A DNA stretch of 64,000 nt from Antilocapra americana (taxonomy: Eukaryota > Chordata > Mammalia > Artiodactyla > Antilocapridae), in NCBI GenBank assembly GCA_007570785.1, contig ML664159.1:3823951-3887950 (forward strand), written 5' to 3'. The position numbers were made by a program, and so were the translations under genes. The notes under the pieces were generated by a model. That model did no database searches and was not told the DNA's origin. It saw only the letters and a list, made by a program, of their open reading frames with translations. Below are positions 12,660 to 24,114 of the stretch, piece by piece. Positions within the stretch are counted from its first letter, which is position 1, and every line of letters begins with the position of its first letter.

Positions 12660-12878
12660 ACAGGGTAGAGGCTGTTCATGGGGACCTTGGGAGTCAGCCA
12701 GGCCAGTTTGAGCCCTGGCTGCCCTGACTTACCTTCCCCAAGCTTCCATTTATTCATAGGTACAATGAAGAGACAGATAATAACTCTACCTCTTAGGGCT
12801 ATTGTAAGATTCAGAGAACAACATGTAATCAAAGTGCCTGGCACATAGTAAGTATTCAGTACATAGTAGCTATTGTGT
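12660..12878 (+). mobile_element. MIR SINE
   Basis: Sense MIR: a head-like 'gggagtcagccaggccagtttgagccctgg' region (12688-12717), 'gcttccatttattcatag', 'gataataactctacctctta', 'agggctattgtaagattc', then 'agtgcctggcacatagtaag'. The order of all blocks is preserved. Confidence 0.8.
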
Positions 12879-14925
12879 TTCTCTGTAAGAACTGAGGCTT
12901 GTTTTTAATCATTTCACATAAAGAGTAAATCTCTATTGCTCTTAAGTCTATTTCTTAAGGAATTATAGAATCTCAGAATTGAAACGAATTTAAGAACTAT
13001 TTAATCTTTCTTTTAATCTGTGCCTTTGAAATCTTAAGACAGAGATATATTTTCTATAGGTAACAAGCAAGCATACCTGAAGCAGGCAACCCAAGAGAAC
13101 CCTCACTCGGTGCAAAAACCCTATATTGATTCTAAAGATTTTAACAAGCTTGTCAAGCTCAATGCTACTTAACTTTTTGTGCATTTCTTAATCTTTATAT
13201 TACTGCCTACAGCATAGAAACTCTGACATATAATACCATAAAGAAGGAAGCTGCTTTCAGAAGACCTGCATGTTCCACGGTGGCCTCAGGAAAAGGAAAA
13301 AAGAAAGGGAAGACCTCACACCAGGCCCAACCAGTGGCCTAACCAGTTCTATAAATGTACATGTGAGTGAAGGCACCCAGGAAGAGCTCTAGACCATGTA
13401 ATTTGCAGGGCACAGCGTGAAATAAACGTGGGACATTTATTCAAAAAGTCTTAAGAATTTCAAGATCACAATGGAACACTACACTTTCAAGAGTAGGGCC
13501 CTTGAAGCTGGCCCTAGCTGCACCCATCCTGTCTGCACCCTCACACAGTCCTGGGAGTCAGAGTGGGCACACTGTGCCAAAGGTATCCACCACCACTCAG
13601 AAGATTATTGCCCAGCTGGAACACATCTTCCTATTTGTCAGCCACTAAGGTACCAATAATAAACAAGAAACACTGGCTTTGGCCAAATCAAAACTGGCTT
13701 TAGTTCATAATTGAATCAAGCTAAAATTGACTGCAATTGATTAAGTCTCATCCTACTTTCCACCTAAAAGCTAACTCTGATGCTTCCAGCCTCAGAATAA
13801 ATTGATATATAGGTAAAGCAAATGCCATTTTACTTATTTTGTGCAGCACTTTAGTACTGATGCACAGAAAAATTTCTGAAGGAATTTTATGGCTTTAGCT
13901 AAACTGAATATCCAAAGTACCTTATAACTCTTAAACCAGGTCCAAGTGGTTTAAGGCCCAATTAGTAAATTAACTACCTTAATTACCAAGTTCAGTTTTA
14001 TTACACTTGTGAGTAGGTGATTAGGTGGTTTACTACTTTCCTAATAGTCTGATCTGATTTATGGGAGATATAACTATTAATGTTTGCTTTGGGAACACAT
14101 ATGCTAAACACAGTTCAGTGAAATTCATCAGTCCACATTCAGGAAAACATTGAAAAATACAATACAAGTAAATTGAATTTAAAACTTAATTAAAATTATT
14201 CTGGGTAATGAAAACAAGTAATATACACAAATGAGAAAGACATGCATTCTATTAAGTTTAAACTTATTCAAGGTCAGATATTTTACTTGATTTTGTTTGG
14301 AGAACTTTCACTTTGGATATGACCACTCTGAAAATGGAGAAATTCTACTAATTTAAGGAGAAGTAAATTATATGAATTAGTCTAAGAATAATGAAAGTAA
14401 AAAAAAAAAAGTAGTTAAGATAAATCCATTCGTACCTTCTATATGACAAGTCATGACTAATAATGTACCATTTGCTTAACTCCTAATCCCTTCACATGAG
14501 GAAATACTGATATCCCTTACCAATGCTACCCAATGCATTTAATAGCAACCTCAAAGAATTTTCTCTCTCTGGCTTCAGTTCCACAAAGTTTAGACTTTAA
14601 GTGGTAGAATCTACAACCTATTTCATCCTAAGACCAAAGCACCTGGCCTCTCTTTTCTGAAGGCTCTGAAATTTAAACTGAATTCTTGCATTTTGAGAGG
14701 ACGTGTTAAAAAAACCATATTGATTTTGGCAAGTTAAAGAAACTTTCAAGATTGAGTCCAAACCTGAAGGCACCCCGATTGGATAAACATTAAATGTTTT
14801 AATGTATCACCATTAAATGCCCATCTAGAGTAAACTGGGCTTAACTTGAACTGATGTGTGCTCACTGTGTGATAGGAAGGGAATTTGTCTTATTCAGCTC
14901 TGAGAGAACTGTTAACAAAAATGAA
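12879..14925. other. mostly unassigned DNA with a possible old repeat at about 13355-13530
   Basis: The stretch around 13355-13530 ('tttgcagggcacagcgtgaa', 'attcaaaaagtcttaagaat', 'ttcaagatcacaatgg') resembles a short old interspersed repeat I have seen in mammals but cannot name. The rest, including AT-rich 13800-14900, shows no gene or clear repeat. Confidence 0.35.
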
Positions 14926-14927
14926 CA

Positions 14928-15142
14928 TGCATTGAGTCCTACTCTAGGTCAGATCTATGCTATGCACTTTTCAGATAGATGCATTTGCACATTTAATGCC
15001 TACCACCCGCCTGAGAGGTAGATTAGAGATAGCTCACATGAATAAGGGTTAGCAGGACTAAGCAGTTTGTGCAAGAACATAGTAAGCAATCATGCTGGAA
15101 TAGGAGCCGAAGTCTTCTGTCCCCAGAGACTATGCTCTTTTG
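14928..15142 (-). mobile_element. MIR SINE
   Basis: Reverse MIR: 'gcattgagtcctactctagg', 'tgcacatttaatgcctacc', 'ctgagaggtagattagag', 'aagcagtttgtgcaagaac' and 'ccagagactatgctctttt', in the expected order. Confidence 0.7.
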
Positions 15143-16018
15143 ATGACACCACAGAAGAAATCTCTGAGATGCTTTTGCCTTTTAGGTGTATTAGAACATC
15201 TCATCCCACTTCTAAATTTTTGAAGTACAACCTCTCCTGGTGTATGTGTCTAATACTGGGAACATAAAAATTTCAGACTGCCAATTATGAGATCTGTTCA
15301 GATAAGAAAAACTTTCCTACTACATTGAGCAAGTAATTGTCGAAGATTGGGTGAGAAAAAAAAATGAAACATGTATTAACAGTTCCCTTCTACTTGGAAG
15401 TTATCTGTTGAATGACCAATAGGAATTTATAATAAAGCAAAGTGAAGAAAATTCCTCCTAACCAAAAAACGATTATAGATTTCTAATTTGAAAGTTCAGT
15501 TTTATAGTTTCAGCAACAAACTATAAAAGCACATATGTAATATCTGTTAAAAGTCAAGCATTTAAGATGAGTGTGTGAAAAGAAATTACATACTGATTTT
15601 CCAGAAAAAAGACTGTTATCTTTTTAAAGAGATATCTAATCATCTGGTCAAAAGACAGTCCAAAATCAATGTCAAGGCAATTACCTACCTATGCCTACAT
15701 TCTCACACAAGTACGCTCAGCCAATAAGAGTGAGAGAGAAAATAATCACCATGTAACAAATTACCATCTGTCCTCACATTCTTATATGTTAAACATTTTC
15801 CTTTAAGAACTCTACCTCTGAGAAAAGGGCTCTTTATTTAAGCATCTGCATTTCCTTTTCCCTGTTCCACTGTCTGCATGTGTGTGTATTTACACACACA
15901 CACACACACACACATGTGCATATATACACACATATTATTTCTTCCCCCTTTACTTCCTAAAATTTCACTGTGCATTTCTCATGAACAAGAATGTTAAATA
16001 TAACCACAGCACAGTTAC
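15143..16018. other. unassigned intergenic DNA with a microsatellite
   Basis: No gene or named transposon seen. It contains the TG/CA microsatellite annotated separately and ends at the left terminus of an LTR-like element. Confidence 0.4.
15879..15914. repeat. TG/CA microsatellite with perfect hairpin
   Basis: TGTGTGTGTA (15879-15888), a two-base loop, then TACACACACA (15891-15900) make a perfect 10-bp inverted repeat. The CA run continues to 15914. Confidence 0.95.
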
Positions 16019-17375
16019 TGTAACCAAAAGTGGGGTCTGGTATCTCCCCGCTAAAAAAATCAATAAAGAAGCCAGCGGGGTGGGGAAGAACATCGGTCTA
16101 AAGGCTGACCCCCTCCCACTGACAATCAGGGGGCAAGAGCTTTTATAGGCTGAAGGAGGGGGCTACCTGCAAAATCAGCACAGTCAGCTCTGACAGTCAT
16201 CTGGAAATTTGTCACTGGTGGTCTGACGGGCATTATCTTTTTTTTTTTTTTAATTTTCTTTACTTTATTGTGTTGGTTTTGCCATACATTGACATGAATC
16301 CGCCATGGGTATACATATGCTCCCCCTCCAGAACCCCCCTCCCTCCTCCCTCCTGATTCCCTCCCCTGGGTCATCCCGGTGCACCAGCCCCGAGCATCAA
16401 ACCTGGGCTGGCAATTGATTTCACATATGATAATTAACATGTTTCAATGCCATTCTCCCATATAATCCCACCCTTGCCCTCTTCCACAGAGTCCACGAGA
16501 CTGTTCTATACATCTGTGTTTCTTTTGCTGTCTCGCAAGCAGGGTTCTTGTTACCCTCTTTCTAAATTCCATATATATGCGTTAGTATACTGTATTGTTG
16601 TTTTTCCTTCTGGCTTACTTCACTCTGGATAATAGGCTCCAGTTCCGTCCACCTGAGTAGAACTGCTTCAAATGAATCTTTTTTTAATGCTGAGTAATAT
16701 TCCATTGTGTATATGTACCACAGCTTTCTTATCCATTCGTCAGTTGATGGGCATCTAGGTTGCTTCCATGTCCTGGCTATTGTAAACAATGCAGCGATGA
16801 ACATTGGGGTACACGTGGCTCTTTCAATTCTGGTCTCCTCAGTGTGTATGCCCAGCAGTGGGATTGCTGGGTCATATGGCAGGTCTATTTTCAGTTTTTT
16901 TAAGGAATCTCCACACTGTTCTCCATAGTGGCTGTACTAGTTTGCATTCCCACCAACAGTGTAAGAGGGTTCCCTTTTCTCCAGCATTATCTTGATTGTT
17001 TTAAGTACAGTTAATCTTCAGTTCCAGGGTTAGCTTGTTCCCATTTCCTTGAGGCCAGTTCTTGGAATCATGGCAGTTTATGTCATGGCTACAATCTGCT
17101 CATTATGTGGATGAGGGGGTTTCAGTATCTACAGGAGAGCTCGAAGAATAAGCCTCAGAATTATCATCTATTGTCCTTGAGATGGAACGTTAGGTCCTTG
17201 ACTATGCTTAATAAGTACATTATTATTATTATTATTTGGTCCCCTTTGACTGGTTTTTTTTTTTGTTTGCTTCTTCTCACTTCTCTGATTAAACTTATTG
17301 TTTGGCTAAAATTTCTCCATAGGCAAAATGCAGGCTGAGGACCTGAGGGGCAAGGGCCATAGAGTCCTGCTCCAT
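16019..17375 (-). mobile_element. probable ruminant ERV LTR split by an L1
   Basis: The sequences flanking the L1 at 16240-16983 read continuously once that L1 and one TSD copy are set aside. On the minus strand the unit has a TATAAAAGC box near 16138-16146 and a terminal '...ttggttaca' (CA end at 16019), as LTRs do. I recall similar sequence in cattle LTRs but cannot assign a family. No retroviral genes are seen. Total LTR length without the L1 is about 600 bp. The 5' border near 17375 is approximate. Confidence 0.42.
16240..16983 (-). mobile_element. young L1-BT, 5'-truncated, with TSD
   Basis: Reverse-oriented L1 3' end: poly-T, the 3'UTR with its C-rich block (G-rich in sense) at 16321-16370, then the ORF2 C-terminus up to the 'cattcccaccaacagtgtaag' region. 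The TSD GCATTATCTT is perfect (16230-16239 and 16984-16993). Low divergence and an intact TSD indicate a recent insertion. Only about 745 bp of the element was copied. Confidence 0.92.
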
Positions 17376-18190
17376 TTCCTTACTGAAATCAGGAAATTGA
17401 ATATTAATTCAATACTATTATCTTCATGCCTTATTCCAGTTTCACCAATTGTCCCAATAATGTCTTTTGTAGCAATTTCCCCTTTTGGTTCAGAATCCAA
17501 TCCAGGATCTCACTTTACATTTAGTTCTCATATCTCTTTAGTCTCATTTAATCCAAATCAGTTGCTCAACCTTTCTTTGTCTTTCCTGGTCTTGACATTT
17601 TTTAAAAGAAAATGCTGGTTATTTTGTAGCATGCCTCCGACCTTGGATTTGTCTGCTGTATCCTCCTGATTATATTAGATTCTGATTATACATTTTTGGC
17701 AAGAATACCACAAAAGTGAAACTATGTCCTTCCCAGGAGATCATATCAGGAGGCTCATGATGTTGGTTTGTCCCGTTAATGGTAATACTCACTTTGATCA
17801 CTTGGTAAAAGTGGCATCTGCCAGCTTCTTCACTGTAATGTTACCATTTCCTTTATATAATTAATGAATAATTTAGGGACATACTTTGAAACTGTCCTTT
17901 GAAACTTTCAAACCTGTTCCTCATCAAAATTTTAGCTACAACTTTTAGCATCTATTAATGACTCCTGATGATTACAAAATGGCTATTTTTTTAACTTTAT
18001 CAGCCCTCATTCTGTCTACACTTGTTAGTTTGATTTCTATTATAAGGAGAGCTTTCTCTTTACTTTGTTTTTCTGTTTGTTAGTAGTAGTATGGACTGAC
18101 GAATTATTGTTTTATTCATATGTTATAATCCACCATTATCTTACTTATTTTGATGCTCAAATCCATAATATGGTGCTAAAAGCGAATTAT
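17376..18190. mobile_element. ancient L1M-type relic
   Basis: Blocks such as 'tcacttggtaaaagtggcat', 'ctgccagcttcttcactg', 'ctgttcctcatcaaaatttt', 'agtatggactgacgaatt' and 'cataatccaccattatctt'-like sequence match an old mammalian L1 3' region I recall. The orientation was not resolved. An ATT microsatellite at 17219-17237 lies just upstream. Confidence 0.45.
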
Positions 18191-19204
18191 TTCTCTTATG
18201 TCAAGAAACTAAGGCAGCTTTTAATGTAAAAGAAGTTACTGGGAGAGCAAACAAATTTGGTTTTGATTTCCTGGCTTCCAAAAGGAGCCAGATGTCAACA
18301 AAGAAAACTTAGTAGTAATAATAAGAAAATAAAAATTGATTATGCAATTGGATTTCGATAAGAAAGGAGCAATGCTTTAAATTATATACAAGTGCCCATT
18401 ACAGCTTGTACCTTCATAAAAACTTCCATATCTTCTGCATTTCATATTTCTGGACTCTGTGCTAAGGAAGTATATGTTACACATACCTCATAATCAGACC
18501 AGTCACTCTCCCACTGACCACTTGCGATGTGCATTTACTGAACTGCTGCTGGAGAACACAGTTAACAGTCACTGTTGTTTTCCTTAATTTCAGTTTATTT
18601 AGAAAGACATTTTGCTCAAGGTTATCAGTCTGGGAAAATATTGAGTACATTGCTACTGTGTAGCTTCCTTCTAGTATGACCAATCTCCACTTACAAGAGA
18701 GAGAATCTCATTTGGATCAGTGCTTCTGGCTGTCTGAAGAAATGCCACATTCAGAGATTGCTGAGTGTCTGCTCAGAGCTCTACAAATATCTGGTTGCTC
18801 GCAAATACCATTTAATTATATTAATTATTTAATCCTGAGAAATATGAATATCATGGAGTGAATAACACTCATTAAATACAATGTCTGATATGTCTACAAT
18901 GCATCATCACAGCAAACTTTGAAGTGAGTAGATGAGGATAGGATGAAAGAGGGGAAGTCTTATGCTGTCTCAGGCAAGATGCCTAAGCCTACAAATAGCT
19001 CACTTTTTTTCAAACATTTTTTTCTTTTTATGGACACAGCATAGCCTAGGTTTTTATTCTTTGTTTCTAAATCACATTTATTTTATGAATTTTCAGCCCT
19101 GTGATTTCAGTTCCAAGTTATTATATACTCTGTTTTTTAACTTAACAGAGGTGTTATTTTTATTCTTATTTCTCAAATTAACCCTCAAATGTTTACCACT
19201 ATCA
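18191..19204. other. unassigned intergenic DNA
   Basis: No gene seen. A weak MIR-like stretch around 18760-18850 is too diverged to call. Confidence 0.4.
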
Positions 19205-19375
19205 CTTAAGTGTAGCATTTACTGAGCACTTAATATTTGCTAGTCCCTCTGCTCAGCATCTGTACTCATTATTTCACTTAGTTCCTAAAACCACACAAGC
19301 AGTGAATTCAGATAAGGATGCTGAGGCTGTGAGGGCTTGAGGAAACTGTCCAGTGTCCCTCAGCTTAGTATATGT
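19205..19375 (-). mobile_element. MIR SINE fragment
   Basis: 'gtagcatttactgagcactt', 'ctgtactcattatttcactta', 'cagataaggatgctgagg' and 'gtccagtgtccctcagctta' follow reverse MIR order. Confidence 0.65.
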
Positions 19376-19639
19376 CTTGGGCAAGTAACTGTGACTGAAG
19401 CTCCAGCCAGTCTATCTCCAGTGTTAGACTAATGTGCTGTATGCCCATGTAAGAAGTGCAGAGGAAGTGCTCTTCCTTTGCTTATAGCCCTCTGTGTGAT
19501 GTTTATAATCCAGGTACACTCGTGAATCACACTAAGGAACAGACAGTCCCTGAGATGGGGATGTAGGCAAAACAGCTGGAACTGCTCAGGCTCCAAACTT
19601 CAGGTTTATCTGGATTCATCTTTTCCCCTCTCTGTCCCT

Positions 19640-20190
19640 TCCTCCTCTGCATATCCAGTTAGTCACCATGTCTTAACAATTCTGCCTCCAGACTGTCCCT
19701 GAGTTATACTCTCTCCCTTCTATTGCCCTTCTTCTAATTATATCACTCACCACTCTCACCTCCCCCCAGGTTTCCCCAACTTCACTCTCCTCCTCCTATT
19801 CACTCTTCATTCCTGCAGCAAGAAAATTGCCTCAAACAGATCATGACACTCACCTACTCAGAAACTCTCAAGGGCTCCCCATTGCTTACAATATAAAATC
19901 CTAGCTTTGGCTCTTCAGCCTGACATTCAGGGATGCCTACCATGTGGTCCTCACCTGACTCTCGAGTTGACTCATCTGCAGCCCAGTCTTCTTCCCTCTT
20001 ACTCCATGTACTAATATACTTGCATTTCTTAAGCCATCCCTCCACATTCCAATTTCTTTCTTTTATCATGCTGACCTTTGACCTGGAATTTCCTGGTCCT
20101 TCTATTTATCCCTGTTCCCCACTCCACATAGCTCTATCATTCTATTCCCCACTTTTGACAAGAAGTCCCAACATCTTGTCAAAAATCAAC
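19640..20190 (+). mobile_element. L2 LINE, ORF2 end and 3' region
   Basis: 'caccatgtcttaacaattct', 'cagatcatgacactcaccta', 'ctcccattgcttacaatat'-type sequence and 'tgacctttgacctggaattt' follow L2 sense order downstream of its RT domain. There is no open reading frame of family length. Confidence 0.6.
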
Positions 20191-20224
20191 AGTTCAGAGA
20201 GGATCTGACAAGGCTTAAAGCCAT

Positions 20225-20306
20225 CCCCTTCTCCAGAGGCTCTTCCTGACTCAGGGATTGAAACTGAGTAGGCAGATTCTTTACCATCTGCCACCAGGGA
20301 AGCCCT
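20225..20306 (-). mobile_element. Bov-tA fragment, tRNA-like head only
   Basis: Only the tRNA-Glu-related half is present, ending at 'accagggaagccc'; the Bov-A body is missing. The flanks 'agaggatctgacaaggctta' (from about 20198) and 'agagatcaagcaaggctaaa' (from about 20311) look like an imperfect TSD, which would make this an insertion of the short form rather than a deletion remnant. Confidence 0.75.
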
Positions 20307-20640
20307 TTAAAGAGATCAAGCAAGGCTAAAAATTATCTATTATATAAGAGATAATTCAAAACTCACTGTCTACAAAGGGACTCCCTCAGTTGGATTTAAT
20401 CTCTGCTTCTTATGTAAACCTGTTTCATTCTGTGTATGATTGTTTTACTGTATTTATCAAATCTTGCTTTGCATTAAAGTTAATTATATACATTTCCATC
20501 TCTCCCCCCAGAGTGAATGTTGAAATAAAAGCCATCTTAAACTTCTCTTTCCACACAGGCATGTGTTGAATTTAGTGTCCAATTATTGATGAGAAAATTT
20601 GTAGTTATGAAAAGATGATTTTTATTTCTAAAAATTATAG
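20307..20640. other. unassigned DNA between two SINEs
   Basis: No gene or named repeat seen, apart from the probable SINE flank duplication at its left end. Confidence 0.4.
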
Positions 20641-20652
20641 TATGTATATAGA

Positions 20653-20864
20653 TTGTTGTTGTTTATTCACTAAGCCATGCCCAACTGTTTTTCAACTCCA
20701 CAGACTGTAGACTACCAAGCTCTTCTGTCCATGGGACTTCCCAAGCAAGAATACCAGAATGGGTTGCCATTTCCTTCTGCATGGGATCTTCCTTACCCAG
20801 GCATCAAACTCATCTCTCTTGCATTATAGGCAGATTCTTTACCACTGAGCCACCAGGGAAGCCC
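20653..20864 (-). mobile_element. Bov-tA SINE with perfect TSD
   Basis: Full body and tRNA-like head ending 'accagggaagccc'. A TTG/TTTA-type tail lies on the left (the minus-strand 3' end). The 12-bp TSD TATGTATATAGA (20641-20652 and 20865-20876) is perfect. Confidence 0.95.
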
Positions 20865-20879
20865 TATGTATATAGACAG

Positions 20880-20965
20880 ATTTTAAATATATATATTCGT
20901 TACATATATGTAAAGTATTTATATATACTGTTTTATACACACACATATATGTGTGTCAGTAGATA
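20880..20965. repeat. AT/CA-rich low-complexity tract
   Basis: Mixed TA and CA dinucleotides next to the Bov-tA insertion, with 'acacacacatatatgtgtgt' (near 20938-20957) forming a short inverted repeat. Confidence 0.8.
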
Positions 20966-21129
20966 TCTAATAAATATCCATTGATTAAATGAATTGAAGA
21001 TGCTGACTACAAACAGATAATTAATTATAAAATTTTACTAACCACACTATCATGATTTGAGCTTTAGCATTCACCCATCTTTCTCTAATGAGGTATTTAT
21101 AGGCCTAAAAGGTTCTCTTCAATTATAAG

Positions 21130-21590
21130 GTATACTGACAGATTAAAAATGGGAAATTGAGCCAATGTATTTTACTATATAAAGAGTTCCTATAAATCAA
21201 TAAGAAAAATGTTAACTACACACACAAATAAAGGACAATAACAGACATTTCTCAGAAGAACAATTATAAGTGACTAACAAACATATTAAAATTGTTCAGT
21301 TACCAGTAACCACAAGTTGCAAATTAAAACAATGATACACCTTTTCCAACCTATGAACTTGGCAAAAATTATCTAAGTTAATACTCATTCCCACTCTTGG
21401 TAGGCTTGTAAATTGTTACAAGCCTTTAAAACAAAGTATTTTGGTGACATGTTTCAATAGGTTTAATATTTTTTTTTTACTCTTTGACCCTGTAACTCTA
21501 TCCCTGGGACTCTTCTGTGAGAAAATAATCAGAAATATAAATAAAAATTTATGTTCAAGAATCCTTATCATAACTGCCAACCAAAAAGAT
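21130..21590 (+). mobile_element. older L1M fragment, ORF2 3' region
   Basis: 'aagagttcctataaatcaat', 'aggacaataacagacatttc', 'caagttgcaaattaaaac', 'ctctttgaccctgtaactct' and 'ctgtgagaaaataatcag' follow the order of the ORF2 C-terminal part of an old L1, clearly more diverged than the L1 that follows. Confidence 0.65.
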
Positions 21591-21751
21591 CAAAAGACCT
21601 AAACAGACATTTCTCCAAAGAAAACATACAGATGGCCAAAAGGTTCATAAAAAATGCTCATCATCCCTAATTATTAGAGAAATGCAAATCAAAATCACAG
21701 TGAGGTGCTATCTCATACCTGTCAGAATGACTATCATTAAAGTCTACAAAT
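21591..21751 (+). mobile_element. L1 fragment, ORF2 near C-terminus
   Basis: 'cctaaacagacatttctcc', 'acatacagatggccaaaagg', 'agaaatgcaaatcaaaatca' and 'gaggtgctatctcatacct' are hallmark L1 ORF2 segments. It stops abruptly near 21751, where the 5' part of another L1 begins. Confidence 0.75.
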
Positions 21752-22054
21752 GACCTTCCCAAGGTGCGACACAGACCCAGCTTCCCTCCATGACCTACAA
21801 TCTGAAAGCCTGTCTCCACCTAGGCCCTGTCCCCAGGCTGCCCCCGCCATTTCACTGCTGGCCTGAGCAGCTTCCCACACTTGGAAGCGGAGAGTGAGCA
21901 GTGCAGCTGTCTCAGCACACAGAATCAACCAGTGCAGAAGCCGAGCTGTTCCAAAGTGAACAGAACTTCAGGCTCCCCCCTGCACTTCCTATCTGTGCAG
22001 AGACCATGAAAGATCCTTCTCTGAGCTTCAGAGATGAAACCCTGAGCCTTTGGA

Positions 22055-23315
22055 GTGGGAGCACTGATCCTAGACTACCAGAGAACTAACCCTAGGGAGG
22101 ATCAAATAGTGAGAACTCACACAAAGGAAACCACTCGAATACAAGACCCAGCATCACCCAACCACCAGCAACACCCTGTGCAGGATGCTGCATCTAAACA
22201 ACAACAACAAAAAACAAAAATACAAGCCAAATCATCAGCAGACAGGAGTACCACCTCACTCAGCCTTGCCCATCAGAGGGAAAACAAACAAAAACTCAGC
22301 ACAAACCTTACCCTATACAAAGCTCATACAAACCACTGGACCAATCTTAGGAGGGCAGAAACCAAAAGGAAGAAAGAATTCAACCTTCTTCAAGGAAAGA
22401 CTTCAACTTTCCTTGAAGCCTGGGAAAAGGAGACCTCAAACACAATAACTTTAAAAAAAAGAAAGAAAAGGCAGAGAAATACTGCACAAATGAAGGAACA
22501 AGCTAGAAACACAGAAGCTCAAATAAATGAAAAGGAAATAGGAAAATTACCTGGAAAAGAATTCAGAATAATGATAGCAAAGATGATCAAAAACCCTAAA
22601 AACAAAATGGAGAATTTGCATACAGAGACAAACAACACAATTACTGAAATTAAAAATATTCTAGAAGGAATAAATAGCAGAACATCTGAAGCAGAAGAAT
22701 GAATCAGTGAGCTGGCAGATTAAATGGTGAAAATAACTTCTGAAGAGCAGAATAAAATAACAGGAATGAAAAGAGCTGAGGATAGTCTCAGAGATCTCTG
22801 GGACCATATCAAATGCACCAACATTCAAATTATAGGGATCCCAGAAGAAGAAGAGAAAAAAGAAAGGGTATGAGAAAATTTCTGAAGAGATTATAGTTGA
22901 AAATTTCCCCAACATGGAAAAGGAAATAGCCAATCAAGTCCAAGAGGCACAAAGAGTCCCATACATGAAAAAACCAAGGAGAAACACACCAAGACACATA
23001 CTAATCAAGCTAACAAAGACTAAACACAAAGAAAGCATATTAAAAGCAGCGAGGGAGAAGCAACAAGTAACATACAAGGGAAACTGCATACACTTAACAG
23101 CTGATCTTCCAGCAGAAACTCTGCAGGCCAGAAAGGAATGGCAAGATATATTTAAAGTACTGAAAGGGAAAAATCTACAACCAAGATTCCTGTATCCAGC
23201 AAGGATTTCATTCAAAATTAATGGAGAAATAAAAAGCTTCTCAGACAAGCAAAAGTTAAGAGAATTCAGTACCACCAAACCAGCTTTACAACAAATGTTA
23301 AACAGACTTATATAG
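22055..23315 (+). pseudogene. L1-A ORF1 (L1 RNA-binding protein), broken
   Basis: ORF1p is the trimeric RNA chaperone that coats L1 RNA. The N-terminal and coiled-coil part is open to a stop at 22702; the region 'KEIGKLPGKEFRIM' marks the family-typical start of the conserved part. Further stops and a shift near 22870 break the RRM. The C-terminal domain is open again at 22914-23315, with 'RRNTPRHI', 'AAREKQQVTYKG' and 'PARISFKINGE' motifs. It lies just upstream of ORF2, as in all L1s. Old enough to be decayed; not translated as one protein. Confidence 0.85.
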
Positions 23316-23372
23316 TCAAGAAATACAACAGAAGAAAAAAGACCTACCAAATCAATCCCAAACAATTAGAAA

Positions 23373-24114
23373 ATAGCAATAGAAACACATATATCAACAA
23401 TTACTTTAAATGTAAATGGATTAAATGCTCCAGCCAAAAGACACAGACTGGCTGCATGGATATGAAAACAAGACCCATATATATGCTGTCTACAAGAAAC
23501 CCACTTCAGGCCTAAAGACACATATATACTGAAAGTGAGAGGATGGAAAAATATATTCCTTGCAAATGGGAAGCAAAAGAAAGCTGGAGTAGCAATCCTC
23601 ATATCAGACAAAATAGACCTTAAAATAAAGATTTCAAGAGATAAAGAAGGACACTGCATAATGATCAAGGGATCAATCCGAGAGGAAGACATAACAATTG
23701 CAAATATCTGTGCACCCAACATAGGAGCGCCTCAATACATAAGACAAACACTAACAGACATAAAAGGAGAAATTGACGGTAACACAATAACAGTAGGAGA
23801 CTTTAACACCCCACTCACACTAAAGGCTAGATCATCCAAACAGAAAATTAATAAGAAAGCACAAGTTTTAAATGACACATTAGATGAGATGGATCTCACT
23901 GATGTCTTCAGTATATTCCATCCAAATGCAGAAGAATACACCTTCTTCTCAAGTGAACATGGAACATTCTCCAGGATAGACCACATCCTTGGGTCACAAA
24001 TCAAGCTTCAGTGAATTTAAGAAAATTGAAATTGCATCAAGCATCTTCTCCAACCACAATGCTATGAGACTAGATATCAATTGCAACAAAAAAACTGTAA
24101 GAAACACAAACACA
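23373..24114 (+). pseudogene. L1-A ORF2, endonuclease part, broken
   Basis: This is the start of the L1 ORF2 polyprotein (nicking endonuclease plus reverse transcriptase). The expected initiator is ATA at 23373-23375 rather than ATG. 'NVNGLN' is followed by a stop at 23463-23465, the catalytic Glu in 'QETH' (codon 42), 'GDFNT' (Asp codon 143, Asn 145) near 23796-23810, and 'RIDHIL' with the catalytic Asp-His near 23974. A stop lies at 24012-24014. The frame is then cut by the L1-B insertion at 24114; its continuation is at 28463. Confidence 0.85.

Noticed and set aside
13471..13659. Short open frame at 13.5 kb
   Set aside because: It overlaps a probable unnamed old repeat and has no recognisable protein motif.
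22055..22702. 215-codon open frame as a host gene
   Set aside because: It carries L1 ORF1 motifs, lies in L1 order between a 5' L1 sequence and the ORF1 RNA-binding domain, and ends at a premature stop.
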